23,895 nt of DNA from Haplomitrium mnioides (lineage: Eukaryota > Marchantiophyta > Haplomitriopsida > Calobryales). This document shows, one piece after another, positions 8,997 through 17,854 of this stretch. The translations under genes were made by a program, and so were the position numbers. Below the pieces are notes generated by a model, which saw only the letters and a list, made by a program, of their open reading frames with translations, searched no databases and was not told the DNA's origin. The stretch is from NCBI GenBank assembly GCA_049999725.1, contig JBNGIS010035693.1, positions 1 to 23,895 of the forward strand, written 5' to 3'. How positions within the stretch are numbered: the first letter of the stretch is position 1; every line of letters starts with the position of its first letter.

Positions 8997-10250
8997 TCAT
9001 GTTAACTCAGACAAGCCATAAATGTAATTAGAATACACTTTCTTCACCATATAAGGTCCAAAGTACCTTGGTAAGAACTTCTTTTGCTTTGGCTTATATC
9101 GAATGGAGTTGAATACCATTACCCAATCTCCTTGTTGAAACACCATAGGTCTTCTCTTCCCAGATCTCTTGTCATAACTCCTCTTTTGCTGGTCTTGGGC
9201 CTTATGAATATTGAACTCAGCCATCATACGTGCTTCTGCTAGCTCCATCAATTGTTGGCTACGAGTTCGTATAGCCCTCTCCAAATTTCCTTCTTCATAC
9301 CTTTCCACACTTGTAGTTCTAAACGTAGGAAGATCAAACTCAATAAGCAAGATTGATTCCAAACCATAAGTGAGACAAAAATGTGTATGCCCAGTTGAAG
9401 CCTTCTTTCTTGTGCGATGCTCCAAAAGAATTGCATGGAGCCTCTTATCTCATGTATGCTTAGCTCCCTCTAAATTTGCATCTTTCGCCAACATGTGACA
9501 AAGTGTAAAATTGATCAGCTCCGCCAATCTATTTGCATTTGGCTTGTATGATGTAGTCATTTGTTGCTTGATGGAGAAATGCTCCAACATTGCTCGAGTG
9601 GCACCACTAACAAACAGTGAGCCTCTATCCGTCACAATCTCCAATGGGCTACCAAACCTTGTGATGATTTGCTCGTAAAGAAATCTCTCCACTTTCTCTT
9701 CCGTAGCTTTCTTGAGAGGATGAGCTTCCATCCATTTGCTTTAAGTAATTTGCTGCCACCACTACATACAAATTCTCTCGAGGAGTTGGAGTCAAAAGAC
9801 CAACAATATCAACACCCCATTTTTCAAAAGGATCCAAATGCGCAACTAGTTGCAAAGGAGAAGGATAAGTAGACTTCTTTGCAAATGTTTGACACACATT
9901 GCATGTCTTGCAAAACTTCAAACAATCTTTGAACACACCTCGCCAATGGTACCCTCCATCCAAAATTTTATACCTTGGCACTTTCCCCGCAAAGTGCCCA
10001 CCACACACTCCATCATGAAACTCATTCATCTATTGTTGGCTTTCTTTCTTGCTTACCGCTCTTCGAAGAAGACCATTGGAGCTTTGGTGAAACAAAGTGT
10101 TTTCAACCAAAGAGTAAGGTTAGCACTTATGAGCAAAGTCATCCTTGTTGCGTTGTATCATTCTCTCTGAATATCTTCTTTCCAACAAATAGTCGTAGAT
10201 ATCATCGTACTCTTCATGTAGAACACTCATGTTGAAGATTTTCTCATCCA
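8997..10250 (-). pseudogene. Integrase of the nested Ty3 element
   Basis: From the right, an upstream linker (YDDIYDYLLERRYSERMIQ) leads into the HHCC zinc domain (HDGVCGGH ... CKTCNVCQ). The catalytic core follows: first Asp in KWGVDIVGLL, second Asp in IVTDRGSLF, and Glu in NRLAELINFTL, so all three DDE residues survive. The carboxy region has AYGLE-type LTYGLESILLIEFDLPTF and then GDWVMVFNSIRYKPKQKKFLPRYFGPYMVKKV, the GPY/F module of Ty3 integrases. There are stops at about 10030 and 10115, a frameshift near 9730 and a stop near 9450. The protein would insert element cDNA into the host chromosome. No chromodomain follows; the frame stops near 8997 with about 100 bases left before the LTR. 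Confidence 0.92.
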
Positions 10251-10292
10251 AAAACTCCTCCTCAACCGTTCATGACCAGTCTCATCATATGT

Positions 10293-10645
10293 TCATGACA
10301 ACATATCAGCATTCAAATGCTTCATTCTTGGTAAATCTTCAATACTATGATCGAATTCAGCCAACAAAAGCTTCCACCTAGCAATTCTTCCCTCAGCATT
10401 AGGCTTATTGAAAATATATTTCAAAGTCTTGTAATCTATTACAGTCATAAATCGCCCACCCAACAAATAATGACAAAATTTTTTAATGCCAAAAATCACA
10501 CCCAAACCTTCTCTTTCAGTTACCAAATAGTTCTTCTCGGCCGCTACCATTTGTCGACTTGCAAATGCTATTAGATGATCATGTCCCTCTTTGTCCTTTT
10601 GACTTAAAGTGCATCCAAGAGCCACGTTTGAAACATCTGGAAATA
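10293..10645 (-). pseudogene. RNase H of the nested Ty3 element
   Basis: The domain starts PDVSNVALGCTLSQKD, with the first catalytic Asp. It continues with HLIAFASRQMVAAEKNY, TEREGLGVIFGIKKFCHYLLGG, FMTVIDYKTLKYIF and ends near HLNADMLS. This is the Ty3-type RT-linked RNase H with its expected acidic residues; the usual DH of VIDHQ is DY here. It lies directly downstream of RT in the same polyprotein, separated by one stop near 10660. It would remove RNA from the RNA:DNA hybrid during element replication. Confidence 0.9.
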
Positions 10646-11640
10646 AGAGAAAAGACTTACCTCAATTTGGTTTTACTAATACTGACGCACTTGTCACCAC
10701 TTTCTTCAAACATTCAAATGATGCATTGGCACTTTCATCATTAAATATTAATAAATGCTCCATTGTTTTCTTCAAGTAGTGGTTCAACGCCATTGCCTTT
10801 GCCAAAAAATATAAAATAAAACGATGATGGTAGCCTACCATTCCCAAAAAAGATCACAACTTTGTCACATTGATTGGAAAAAGAAGGGTTTGAATCTTGA
10901 GTACCTTTTTCTGGGTCTACACCCACCCCATCTTTTGAAATGACATGTCCAAGAAACACTCCTTTTTAGCAGCCAAATATGCATTTCTCAAAATTTAAAG
11001 ACGCTTTCGCTGAATCCAAATGTTGAAGAATTTTCTCCAAGTGGTCGAAATGATCCTTTGTGCTTCCATACATACAAAAATCATCAATAAAATCCCTCAC
11101 AAACTTTCTAAAGAAAGGCTCAAAGATTTTGTTCATAAATCTTTGAAAAGTTGCCGATGCATTGCATAATCCAAAAGGCATGACTCGAAAAGCAAAAGTA
11201 CCCCAAAAACTTGTGAATGTTGTCAATCTTTGATGTTCCAATGCAATTGGAATTTGATTGTACCCACTGTATCCATCTCCAAGAGAATACTATTCATGTC
11301 TAGCCACTTCTTCAAGAATCTCATCAATGAACGGAAGTGAATAATAGTCCTTCTTTGTTGAATTCCATTTCTTGTAATCCACACATACTCAAAGCTTACC
11401 ATTTTTCTTTTTAACCACAACAATGAGAGAAACCCATTCTGAATTATCAGCCACATAGATGAACCCCACCTCCTTCATTTTGTCGATCTCAGCTTTGACA
11501 AACTCTACAATTGAAGGATTCATCTGCCGTTGCTTTTTTTGAACTGCTTTGGCTGAACTTTCCAAGTCAATTTGATGCTCTTCAAGTGTCACCCTTTTCA
11601 AATCTTCAGAGCCAAAAGCAAAAACATAGATATACTAACA
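10646..11640 (-). pseudogene. Reverse transcriptase of the nested Ty3 element
   Basis: Blocks in order are VKAEIDKMKEVGFIYVADNS, EWVSLIVVVKKKNGKL, VCVDYKKWNS, LPFIDEILEEVA, GDGYSGYNQIPIAL (first catalytic Asp), FWGTFAFRVMPFGLCNASATFQRFMN, FVRDFIDDFCMYGS (FIDD, the other two Asp) and FLGHVISKDGVGVDPEK, then the thumb/connection GMVGYHHRF and LVKPN. The frame is continuous from 11601 to 10966 except for TGA after KNGKL and TAG after RHE. TAA follows FGC, and there is a frameshift after VDPEK. The ESLEEHQIDL-type stretch before it is the usual RT lead-in. It is non-functional but preserves every catalytic residue. Confidence 0.95.
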
Positions 11641-12524
11641 AAAAATCTTTTCAAACTTTCTTTTTTCTTCACTTGTAACTTCCTCTCCATAGCGTAGTGT
11701 TGCGATCCGTTGCTCAACTTCTTCTGCCGCCAATGTATGCTTTTGTACTCAAGCTTCTTCTTCAATTTCCCTTGGTATTATCTCAATAGCATATATTCGT
11801 GGTGAATCTTGTTCTTCCTCCAATGAGTCCTCCATATCGATGTCCACCTCAAAAATATCACTCTCATATTCATCATCATCAGACATGTACTCGGTGGTCT
11901 CTTTTTTCGAGTCACTTGTTTCTTCACCACTGCCATCTACAGGTACTCTCACTCAATGAGTTCTTGGCCTAATGGTGATGTGATTCTTATGCCAATTATC
12001 TGTGGTCCTTACTCCTCATAACCATGGCCTTTCTAACAACATATCATAACTCGACTCTTTCAAAACGTGAAAAAATATAGAGATAGAAATTCCCATTACT
12101 ATAATTGGCACTTTTTTAGTTACTCCAAGTGAGCGTACTCTTGGTTGGCCATACCTACTGTAAACCCCGAAGGCCTCATGAGTTTCAAGCCCAACTTCTT
12201 CATCAAATCTTATGATATAACATTGATCGTTGAACCTCCATCTAAAAATACTTTGGGAACCACATACCCCTTACATATTACATCAATTTTTGGGGATTTT
12301 GCACATACTTCCTTATCCATGGCACTTACATAGCAATTGATGGTGGAGACTTTCTTCTTCCTTGGAAGTTGTTTGGTGCTCAAACCTCCATGTAACTCCC
12401 TTCGCAACGTTGGATTCACTGCCACCAATTGTCCCATCGTGATATTGGCCTGTAAGTTCCCAATATCTTCTACCACGTTGTACTTCTTTTGATGCTTAGA
12501 AATTGAAAAGTCTTCCATCCCCAA
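11641..12524 (-). pseudogene. Aspartic protease and acidic spacer of the nested Ty3 element
   Basis: The amino part reads NVVEDIGNLQANITMGQL and NPTLRRELHGGL. It is followed by IDVICKGYVVPKVFLDGGSTINVIS, where the DTG of typical proteases is DGG, a variant seen in plant Ty3 elements. LMKKLGLKL and FTVGMANQE come next, and then YDMLLERPWL, the second conserved region, at about 12010-12050. Downstream (11749-11952) lies a strongly acidic spacer rich in Asp and Glu, leading to RT. TAA directly after NVIS, TGA after PWL and a frameshift near 12120 break it. A frameshift near 12500 separates it from gag. Confidence 0.75.
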
Positions 12525-13615
12525 TCGCCTTCTTGGTTTACTTGGCTTTTGGTCATGTCCACATCATGGTGCCTCTCTTGACTTGGTGATGCTTCCAATC
12601 CCATAGTCTCCTCGACTACTCGAACTTGCTTCCTTTCATGGGCCAACATGTCCACTCCTCGATCACTTGAACTCCCTCCCACCTCACCATGGGGAACTTT
12701 TTCAACATCGATTGAGGCGACGACCCTCTCTTGAGCTTGATTACCATCTCCTCATCCACCACTTTCATTAGCACCATTCTGTCGATTTGGGCAATTTCAG
12801 ATGAAGTGTGCTCCTCCATATCCAAAACATATGATGTTTTCTATGTTTCTTTGCCACATTGGCCCCCCTCCATTAGACCTAGGTTGATTTTCAAGCCTTC
12901 TCTCCAACGCATGCACAAGATTCCAACTCAACTTTTCGAGGCATTTGGTCAATGTTAACACCTCATTCATGGGTAGATTTGGAGCTTGTGGAAGAGGAAC
13001 CACTACTGCCTCTATAGGTTGTGTAATTGTTGGTAGCACAACAACCTTCTCTTCTTTCTCATCCTCCAAGCTCCCTTCCATCCTTAAAGCAATTCTCAAA
13101 GACTCCATTCAAGTAGTTGGCTTTTTGTTACTTATCTTTGCTTGAATTTCAGGTTTCAACCCCGAAATAAAATGCTTGTCCAACATTTCCGTAATGCCCT
13201 CTATAAGAGAATTCACATCCTCACCACTTTTTCTTAACACATTTCAAAATTGAGTTTCTAAGTAGTCTACTCGCTCAACATATATACATACTTTCTCATT
13301 TTCTCCTTACTTCAAGTGTGTTACCTCTTGAAGAAGTTTCTCATAGCTCTATGTTGGGAGAAATTCTTCCACCAGAGCTTTCATCAAGCTAGCTCATGAC
13401 TCAAGAATTTCTCCTTGTTGCTCTTTGTACCATCGAAGACCCTCACGTTCAAGAACTTTGGGTAACAATGCCAACCAATCATCTAGTCGTTTCTCACCAT
13501 TGCCAATGCAAGCACGCTTGAAATCGCGTAGATAGTCCTCCACATTTTCATCTTCTTTGCCATAAAAGACCTGAATCTTGCCCATCTTGATTGGATAGCT
13601 TGATGTTGTTTCTCG
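12525..13615 (-). pseudogene. gag: gag of the nested Ty3 element
   Basis: A likely start is ATG at 13585 (MGKIQVFYGKEDENVEDYLR). It is followed by FKRACIGNGEKRLDDWLALL and LRWYKEQQGEI, the retrotransposon gag domain, then YEKLLQEVTHLK, VERVDYLETQF and FISGLKPEIQAKI. The knuckle CFGYGGAHFI-x-NC at about 12790-12826 has the CCHC layout, with the second cysteine changed to tyrosine and a stop before the last Asn-Cys. The frame is the same from 13585 to about 12500, with some seven nonsense codons and few frameshifts. Several fit CGA to TGA or TGG to TGA. A second 64-codon frame at 13483-13677 is a shadow. Confidence 0.85.
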
Positions 13616-14145
13616 ATCACTTTCTTGTTCCTACCACACTTACCACATCTACTACAACACAAAAAAATGCACCTCACAAATAGCTTGGATTAAAATTGGG
13701 AAAACAAATGGATTTGGATCCACCAAAATTTTCTCCATTCGTTCCACTCCAAATTGTTCCACCAATCTTTAACACATATGTATTTTGGCCACAATGAACA
13801 CGTGGAAAAAAATGGTCATTTTGTAATCATCCGTTGAGGTCGTTGAGAACTCTCTCCTTGATTTGATGAAATGCTTGTTCATGCTCCAAGGTCCAAACCC
13901 ATTTTGTTGGAGTGCACAATCATCGATGCAATGGTGTTGCCAAACAAGCAAAGTCACTTATCAAAAACAAGTAAGAGCTCACGAGATTGATGAATATCTT
14001 CAACTCAATGTTGTTGTGTGGTGGCGGTGAGCTATCTATTTTCCTTACAAGCTTAGAAATTCTTGGCCACTTTCCCATCACATCCTTGCTTGACATTCAA
14101 CTCAATGAAACCCAATCACCACCTTCTTGCCTTCTCATTAATGAG
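13616..14145 (-). other. 5' leader of the nested element
   Basis: About 530 bases between the primer-binding site and gag on the minus strand. Short frames are present but none is recognised. I see no repeat or RNA-gene signature. Confidence 0.5.
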
Positions 14146-14163
14146 GTCCTGGCAACGGAATCA
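14146..14163 (-). promoter_or_regulatory. Primer-binding site, tRNA-Asp type
   Basis: On the minus strand it reads TGATTCCGTTGCCAGGAC, four bases inside the 5' LTR. It matches the complement of the plant tRNA-Asp 3' end (TGGCGCCGTTGCCGGGGA) at 13 of 18 positions, including an unbroken CCGTTGCC. Most mismatches are transitions. This is where minus-strand DNA synthesis would be primed. Confidence 0.7.
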
Positions 14164-14167
14164 AAAA

Positions 14168-15131
14168 TGTGAAGCTAGAAGCTTCGTTGGTTTCTCCTCA
14201 TATGACTTTGATGTTGAGTGCACATTGAATATGAGAGCTGGATGGAAGTGTGGCTGCAATCATCAATACACAACAAATTCTACAAAGTCTACCAACCGTA
14301 AGTACTCAATACAAAATATACTGGAATTCTCTACTCGTTACTCCAAATGTTCTCACACAAAACACTCTTGCTCTCACCTTTCTAACTCTCAACAAACTCT
14401 TGACTCTATGAAAACCCAATCCTCAAATGCTTACCCTCCAATGAGTCTTCAAAGTAACTCCTCCAAGAATTCCTCCAAACGCTTCTCCAAAGGTCTCTCA
14501 CAACTCTCAAGTCTCAAGCCACAAATGAAAACAAGTCCTAACTCAAGCTCTTATCCTCTCTTCTCCTCCTCTTTATATACTAGTCTAGATAGCTACTTGG
14601 AGTAAAACTAAATATTCTATCACCTTAGGTAAAGAATCCATGGTGATTATCTCCCTAATTATTAAATCCTAAAAATGCTCCTCAAGTATCTCCACTTTTT
14701 GTTTTCTTCTTCAAGAAGAAGCTTCTCATTTGAACTTCTCTTGTCAAAGAATCTTAAAAATTGATCCAATACTTTTCTACTTTGTCTTTGTCTCTACAAA
14801 CAATTCTTAATATGATACTTCAAGATTCTCTCAAAGAATAAGTCAAAGAACAAATTGGCTTTTCTTGACTCTTCTCTTCTTTAGCCTATTCTAGAAGAAT
14901 CTCTATAAAATATTTAATAAAATCCATAATTAAATATCAGCTTCTAAGCATTTCTAATAAGAACACAATTTACTATGTACTCAAATCTACACATATTAAA
15001 GAAAACTGATCAAATCTAAGTTTCTCCTAATAACTTCTAAGTCTTTGCCATATTGCATCACAATGTATCCCATTCTATGACAATAGTCTAATCACATTAA
15101 AATTCTCACAAAAACATCCCATACCTTCATA
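14168..15131 (-). repeat. 5' LTR of the nested Ty3 element
   Basis: It begins TGTGAAGCTAGAAGCTTC on the plus strand and ends ACCTTCATA, where the partner ends ACCTTCACA, so the terminal CA has become TA. It matches 7731-8895 throughout apart from the missing ~200 bases near 14925. The minus-strand TATA box at 14571-14579 is the one placed to drive the element. The 180-codon plus-strand frame at 14063-14605 overlaps it and is not a gene. Confidence 0.9.
14571..14579 (-). promoter_or_regulatory. TATA box of the nested element's 5' LTR
   Basis: TATATAAAG on the minus strand, positioned to start element RNA inside the LTR and read leftward through gag and pol. Confidence 0.55.
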
Positions 15132-15357
15132 GTACATGTACTATCTTTGGGAGTTTTGCAATTTGAGGTACGTGATGGCATGGTTTGGAAGAATTATGTG
15201 TGCAATTGTGCACCTTGTCACCTTCCAAACATCAATGGCACTATGGATCCCAGCGTGGCACGAGTTCTTATAGGTTTGAAATATATGTTGTATGGTTCTT
15301 CTAAAAGAGTAGCCACTATGTTGATTTGTGACTATGAGTATGATATATGTCATGTTT
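15132..15357 (+). pseudogene. Carboxy-terminal tail of outer-element integrase (right piece)
   Basis: It resumes the frame interrupted at 7730: LSLGVLQFEVRDGMVWKNYV, then CNCAPCHLPNINGTMDPSVA and LIGLKYMLYGSSKRVATMLICD. The CAPCHLP and GT-x-DPS pattern follows the SH3-like tail in Ty3-type integrases that carry a PHD finger. The frame is open from the junction to TGA 15357-15359. Joining 7730 to the right flank, with or without the duplicated GTAC plus ATGTAC, keeps it in phase. That shows the host element was a coding sequence when the nested one landed. Confidence 0.7.
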
Positions 15358-15412
15358 GATTCCTCCATTGGTTACTATTCTTGGCGGATCATGGTTTTGC
15401 CCTCACTGTTCA
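15318..15412 (+). pseudogene. PHD-type zinc finger at the end of the outer-element polyprotein
   Basis: The first half reads MLICDYEYDICHV (15318-15356), in the position of the MLLCD-x-C ... WH block. One zinc cysteine has been lost. After a frameshift around 15357 the second half is nearly perfect: IPPLVTILGGSWFCPHC (15359-15409), the PPL-xx-IP-x-G-x-WFCP-x-C signature of PHD fingers. PHD fingers read histone tails. In an integrase tail the finger could steer insertion or chromatin association; that role is inference. In-frame codons after it (about 15452-15550) include RGDRWGSIIPNLLVFASIY, unrecognised, before the purine tract. Confidence 0.65.
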
Positions 15413-15571
15413 TAGAACAACTAGTTCCCATTGAGTTCTAGGGCTGGTATAGATTATAAGAGGTGATCGATGGGGCTCCATTATACCCAACCTCTTAGTC
15501 TTTGCATCAATATATGTATACCAATTTTGTAGAAGATAGATGGCTAGCTAGTGTTAGACAACCTAACCACC

Positions 15572-15585
15572 AGTTAGAGGGCGAT
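15572..15585 (+). promoter_or_regulatory. Polypurine tract of the outer element
   Basis: AGTTAGAGGGCGAT lies directly before the TGTGGGG that begins the LTR. Position and purine content fit the plus-strand primer site, though it is short and interrupted by pyrimidines. Confidence 0.5.
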
Positions 15586-15960
15586 TGTGGGGTCTCATGC
15601 ATTGTATATGCATGAGACTCAATTGTTTGTCATTCTTTGTTCTATGTCTATAGATGTAATGGAATGTGTGTGGACAATGTATTTCTGTAAGCAATGTGTA
15701 TGCGTACGACAACTGTCACATCATTCTATGTAGTTTTCTACTTTTAGACCTTTTGAGTTTTTTTGTCATTTTGTGCCTTGGTATATAAGGCCATGTACTC
15801 TCATTGCAAAGTTATCTTTCAATGTCTTGCACTTGTAAACCAAGAGGAGAACTAAGGTATTGCAGTTCTTGAAGAAGAGTGAATTTTTTGTAAGCAAAAG
15901 AAGTTGGTTCTGATATCGGAAGATCAACACACATTGGAATTTCTTCAAGAAAGAAAAGCA
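15586..15960 (+). repeat. 3' LTR of the outer element
   Basis: It begins TGTGGGGTCTCATGC right after the purine tract and ends AAAGAAAAGCA. From 15714 it matches 328-594. A perfect 11-base inverted repeat (15592-15602 with 15608-15618) sits at its left end. A TATA box is at 15782-15788. Confidence 0.75.
15782..15788 (+). promoter_or_regulatory. TATA box in downstream LTR
   Basis: TATATAA in the same context as the upstream copy at 397-403. Confidence 0.55.
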
Positions 15961-15961
15961 T

Positions 15962-16088
15962 TGTAGGGTCTCATACATTATATGCACATGAGAATCAATT
16001 TTTTTTTGTCATTCTCTATTGTATGTCTGTAGATGTCATAGAATGTGTGTGGATGATGTAGTTATATATGCGCACGACATCATCTTCT
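15962..16088 (+). repeat. Second, truncated LTR copy in direct tandem
   Basis: It starts TGTAGGGTCTCATACATT, one base after the end of the preceding LTR. It follows 15586-15726 with scattered mismatches through GTCATTCT, TGTATGTCTGTAGATGT, GAATGTGTGTGGA and CGCACGACA, then diverges. Confidence 0.75.
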
Positions 16089-16640
16089 TAAAAGCAAATA
16101 TTTAAAATCACTTTTTGATAAAGTTTACTATATAAAAGTCTTTTTAAGTATAATATATATGTGAAATAAGCAATTTAGATGTATACAAAATATTTTTTTG
16201 GCAAAAATATCAACATCAAATTGTTGATTTTCAATGCTTAATTTTGAGAATCAATTTTGAGAATACCAAATGAAACAAGAACTTAGTGGTGGTTCATGGT
16301 TCAAAGTAGTAGTTGTTATCAACAAAAAGTGATGCAAAAATATGAAAACAAAAAACACTTGAAAATATAAGTAATTACTTCTAATGTAGAACACATATTC
16401 ATGAGACTCATTAGGAAAATTTGAGAACTCTTTCTACTGCTGCTTGCAACACATTGCGCTACTATGTAATATGGAGATGAGACTTCATAGCATCATTAAT
16501 TGGTTATTTTCTCTCCATTAATTGGCCAAAAAATGTAGTCACTTATGATGTAAAGTCCAAAAGACCTTTTTTCAACTTCGCAAATAATGCATCTTTGATA
16601 AAAACAAGTGTCCTTAGAAACTAATGTTTGCATATCCAAA
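16089..16640. other. AT-rich non-coding stretch
   Basis: No open frame, no recognisable repeat and no RNA gene seen. Confidence 0.5.
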
Positions 16641-17640
16641 TCAAAAAAATTGCAACATTAGTAACTTGAGACAAAGTTTTAGACTATTCACGCCTACTAG
16701 TTTTGTTTGTTCCCGACTCTAGATCCGGATTAATCTTTGCATTGAGTTTTTATTACTTTTCAAAAGTAGCACAAGAACTCACACTTAAAATGATGCTTAG
16801 CACTCCACCAAGAACCCAAACTAATCTTGAAAACTGTCAACTCTCAAGCATGAGCCTATGACATCACTCATTTCACTTTAGTTTGATCTTGTGAAGAAGA
16901 CATCAAAGAGAATAATTGTCAGAAGGGGTTTCTTAAACATCTTGTGATTGGAGCCTTCTGCACACTGAAGCAAAACACATAAAGAACATCATTGGTAACA
17001 ACTTTGATGCAAAAAATTTGCTAAATCTACTACAATATAGCTATGAAGATGTAGAGAATAAAGCTAACCACAAAAAAAAATGAATGGAAGTTGAAATAAT
17101 CTAGGAAAAACCTTCACACATTGCAAATGCCCAACATGTACAACATAGTCTTCACAACATGGTGTCAGACACAAGGTTTCAGACTACTCAGCCTCATCAT
17201 ATCTAGCAGTAGTAAGCAACAACAACATGATAGGTTTTGTAAGTTCTTGGTTGTAGCACTAGATCAATCTTTGTACTGAGTTTCAACCACTTTTCAAAAA
17301 CTATCTACAAAAACAAACAAATGGAAGCTCAAATTGTTTAAGAAAATTTTGCACATATTGCAACTATACAACATGTACAGTGAAGCTTGTACAATGTGGT
17401 GTCAAACACAAGGTTTGAGACTAGTAAGCTACATCATGTGTAGCAATGAGAAGCTACAACAACAACAACTTGTTGGCTTTGCTACCTCCCGATTACAAGT
17501 CGAGATCAATCTCTATACTGAGCCTTTGCTAGTTTTTGAAAGTAGTAGGAAAACTCAAACTTAAATCATGCCTAGCACTCCACCAAGAATCCAAACAAAT
17601 CTCAAAATCTGCCATCTCTCAAGTATTAGCTTGCAATATT
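16641..17640. repeat. Three diverged direct-repeat units
   Basis: Unit A is about 16641-16870, B about 17081-17305 and C about 17321-17640. They share GATCAATCTTTGTACTGAG or a variant at about 16725, 17260 and 17501, CACAAGGTTT with AGACTA before it, and (A and C only) TTAGCACTCCACCAAGAA or a close variant. Spacing is about 240 between B and C and 530 between A and B. B lacks the last part of the unit. No coding potential. Probably an old duplicated non-coding element; C is interrupted by the LINE insertion. Confidence 0.65.
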
Positions 17641-17708
17641 TTTATTTTTTTTTGACCGAAAGTAAACAACTTTATTACTTTCAAGCATCAAAGGTACAAC
17701 CGTGGCCA

Positions 17709-17808
17709 NNNNNNNNNNNNNNNNNNNNNNNNNNNNNNNNNNNNNNNNNNNNNNNNNNNNNNNNNNNNNNNNNNNNNNNNNNNNNNNNNNNNNNNNNNNN
17801 NNNNNNNN
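17709..17808. other. Assembly gap (100 N)
   Basis: Exactly 100 N, the usual placeholder for a gap of unknown size, inside the 3' untranslated region of the LINE. The two sides are both consistent with LINE sequence, but continuity across the gap is not proven. Confidence 0.98.
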
Positions 17809-17854
17809 ATCCCTTTCGAGATCAAGCCTAGTAAACCACAGCAGACCAATACCC

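Larger units (their letters stand above)
7731..15131 (-). mobile_element. Nested Ty3/gypsy LTR retrotransposon, complete but decayed
   Basis: A 7.4-kb element read on the minus strand, with LTRs at 14168-15131 (5') and 7731-8895 (3'). A tRNA-Asp-type primer-binding site lies just inside the 5' LTR. Domains run gag, protease, RT, RNase H, integrase, which is the defining Ty3 order. No chromodomain is visible after integrase. A purine-rich GAGGGCGGAGTGG lies near the 3' LTR (about 8917-8929) but 20 or so bases away from it, so the polypurine tract is uncertain. Flanks share GTAC (7727-7730 and 15132-15135), a probable target duplication, though Ty3 elements usually give 5 bp. About 15 differences in the first ~280 aligned LTR bases by eye indicate an old insertion. 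Confidence 0.92.
328..15960 (+). mobile_element. Outer Ty3-type LTR retrotransposon carrying methyltransferase-like and PHD-finger modules; decayed and interrupted
   Basis: The element is bounded by a partial 5' LTR (328-594) and a 3' LTR (15586-15960) that match each other over about 250 bases. Between them, on the plus strand, lie a long leader, gag, a zinc knuckle, a retroviral-type protease, a cytosine-methyltransferase-like domain, an integrase carboxy-terminal segment and a PHD finger. A younger minus-strand Ty3 element occupies 7731-15131, so the element itself is about 8.2 kb. RT, RNase H and the integrase core are absent: only about 180 bases separate the methyltransferase from the integrase tail. 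All coding parts carry stops or frameshifts, so the copy is dead. Assignment to the Ty3 group rests on the gag, protease and integrase-tail resemblance and is inference. Confidence 0.75.

Noticed and set aside
11223-11456. Minus-strand 77-codon frame inside RT
   Set aside because: The RT motifs read in a different frame through the same bases.
14063-14605. 180-codon plus-strand Ser-rich open frame (and its twin at 7972-8160)
   Set aside because: It overlaps an LTR, has low-complexity composition and no domain, and its copy in the other LTR is interrupted.
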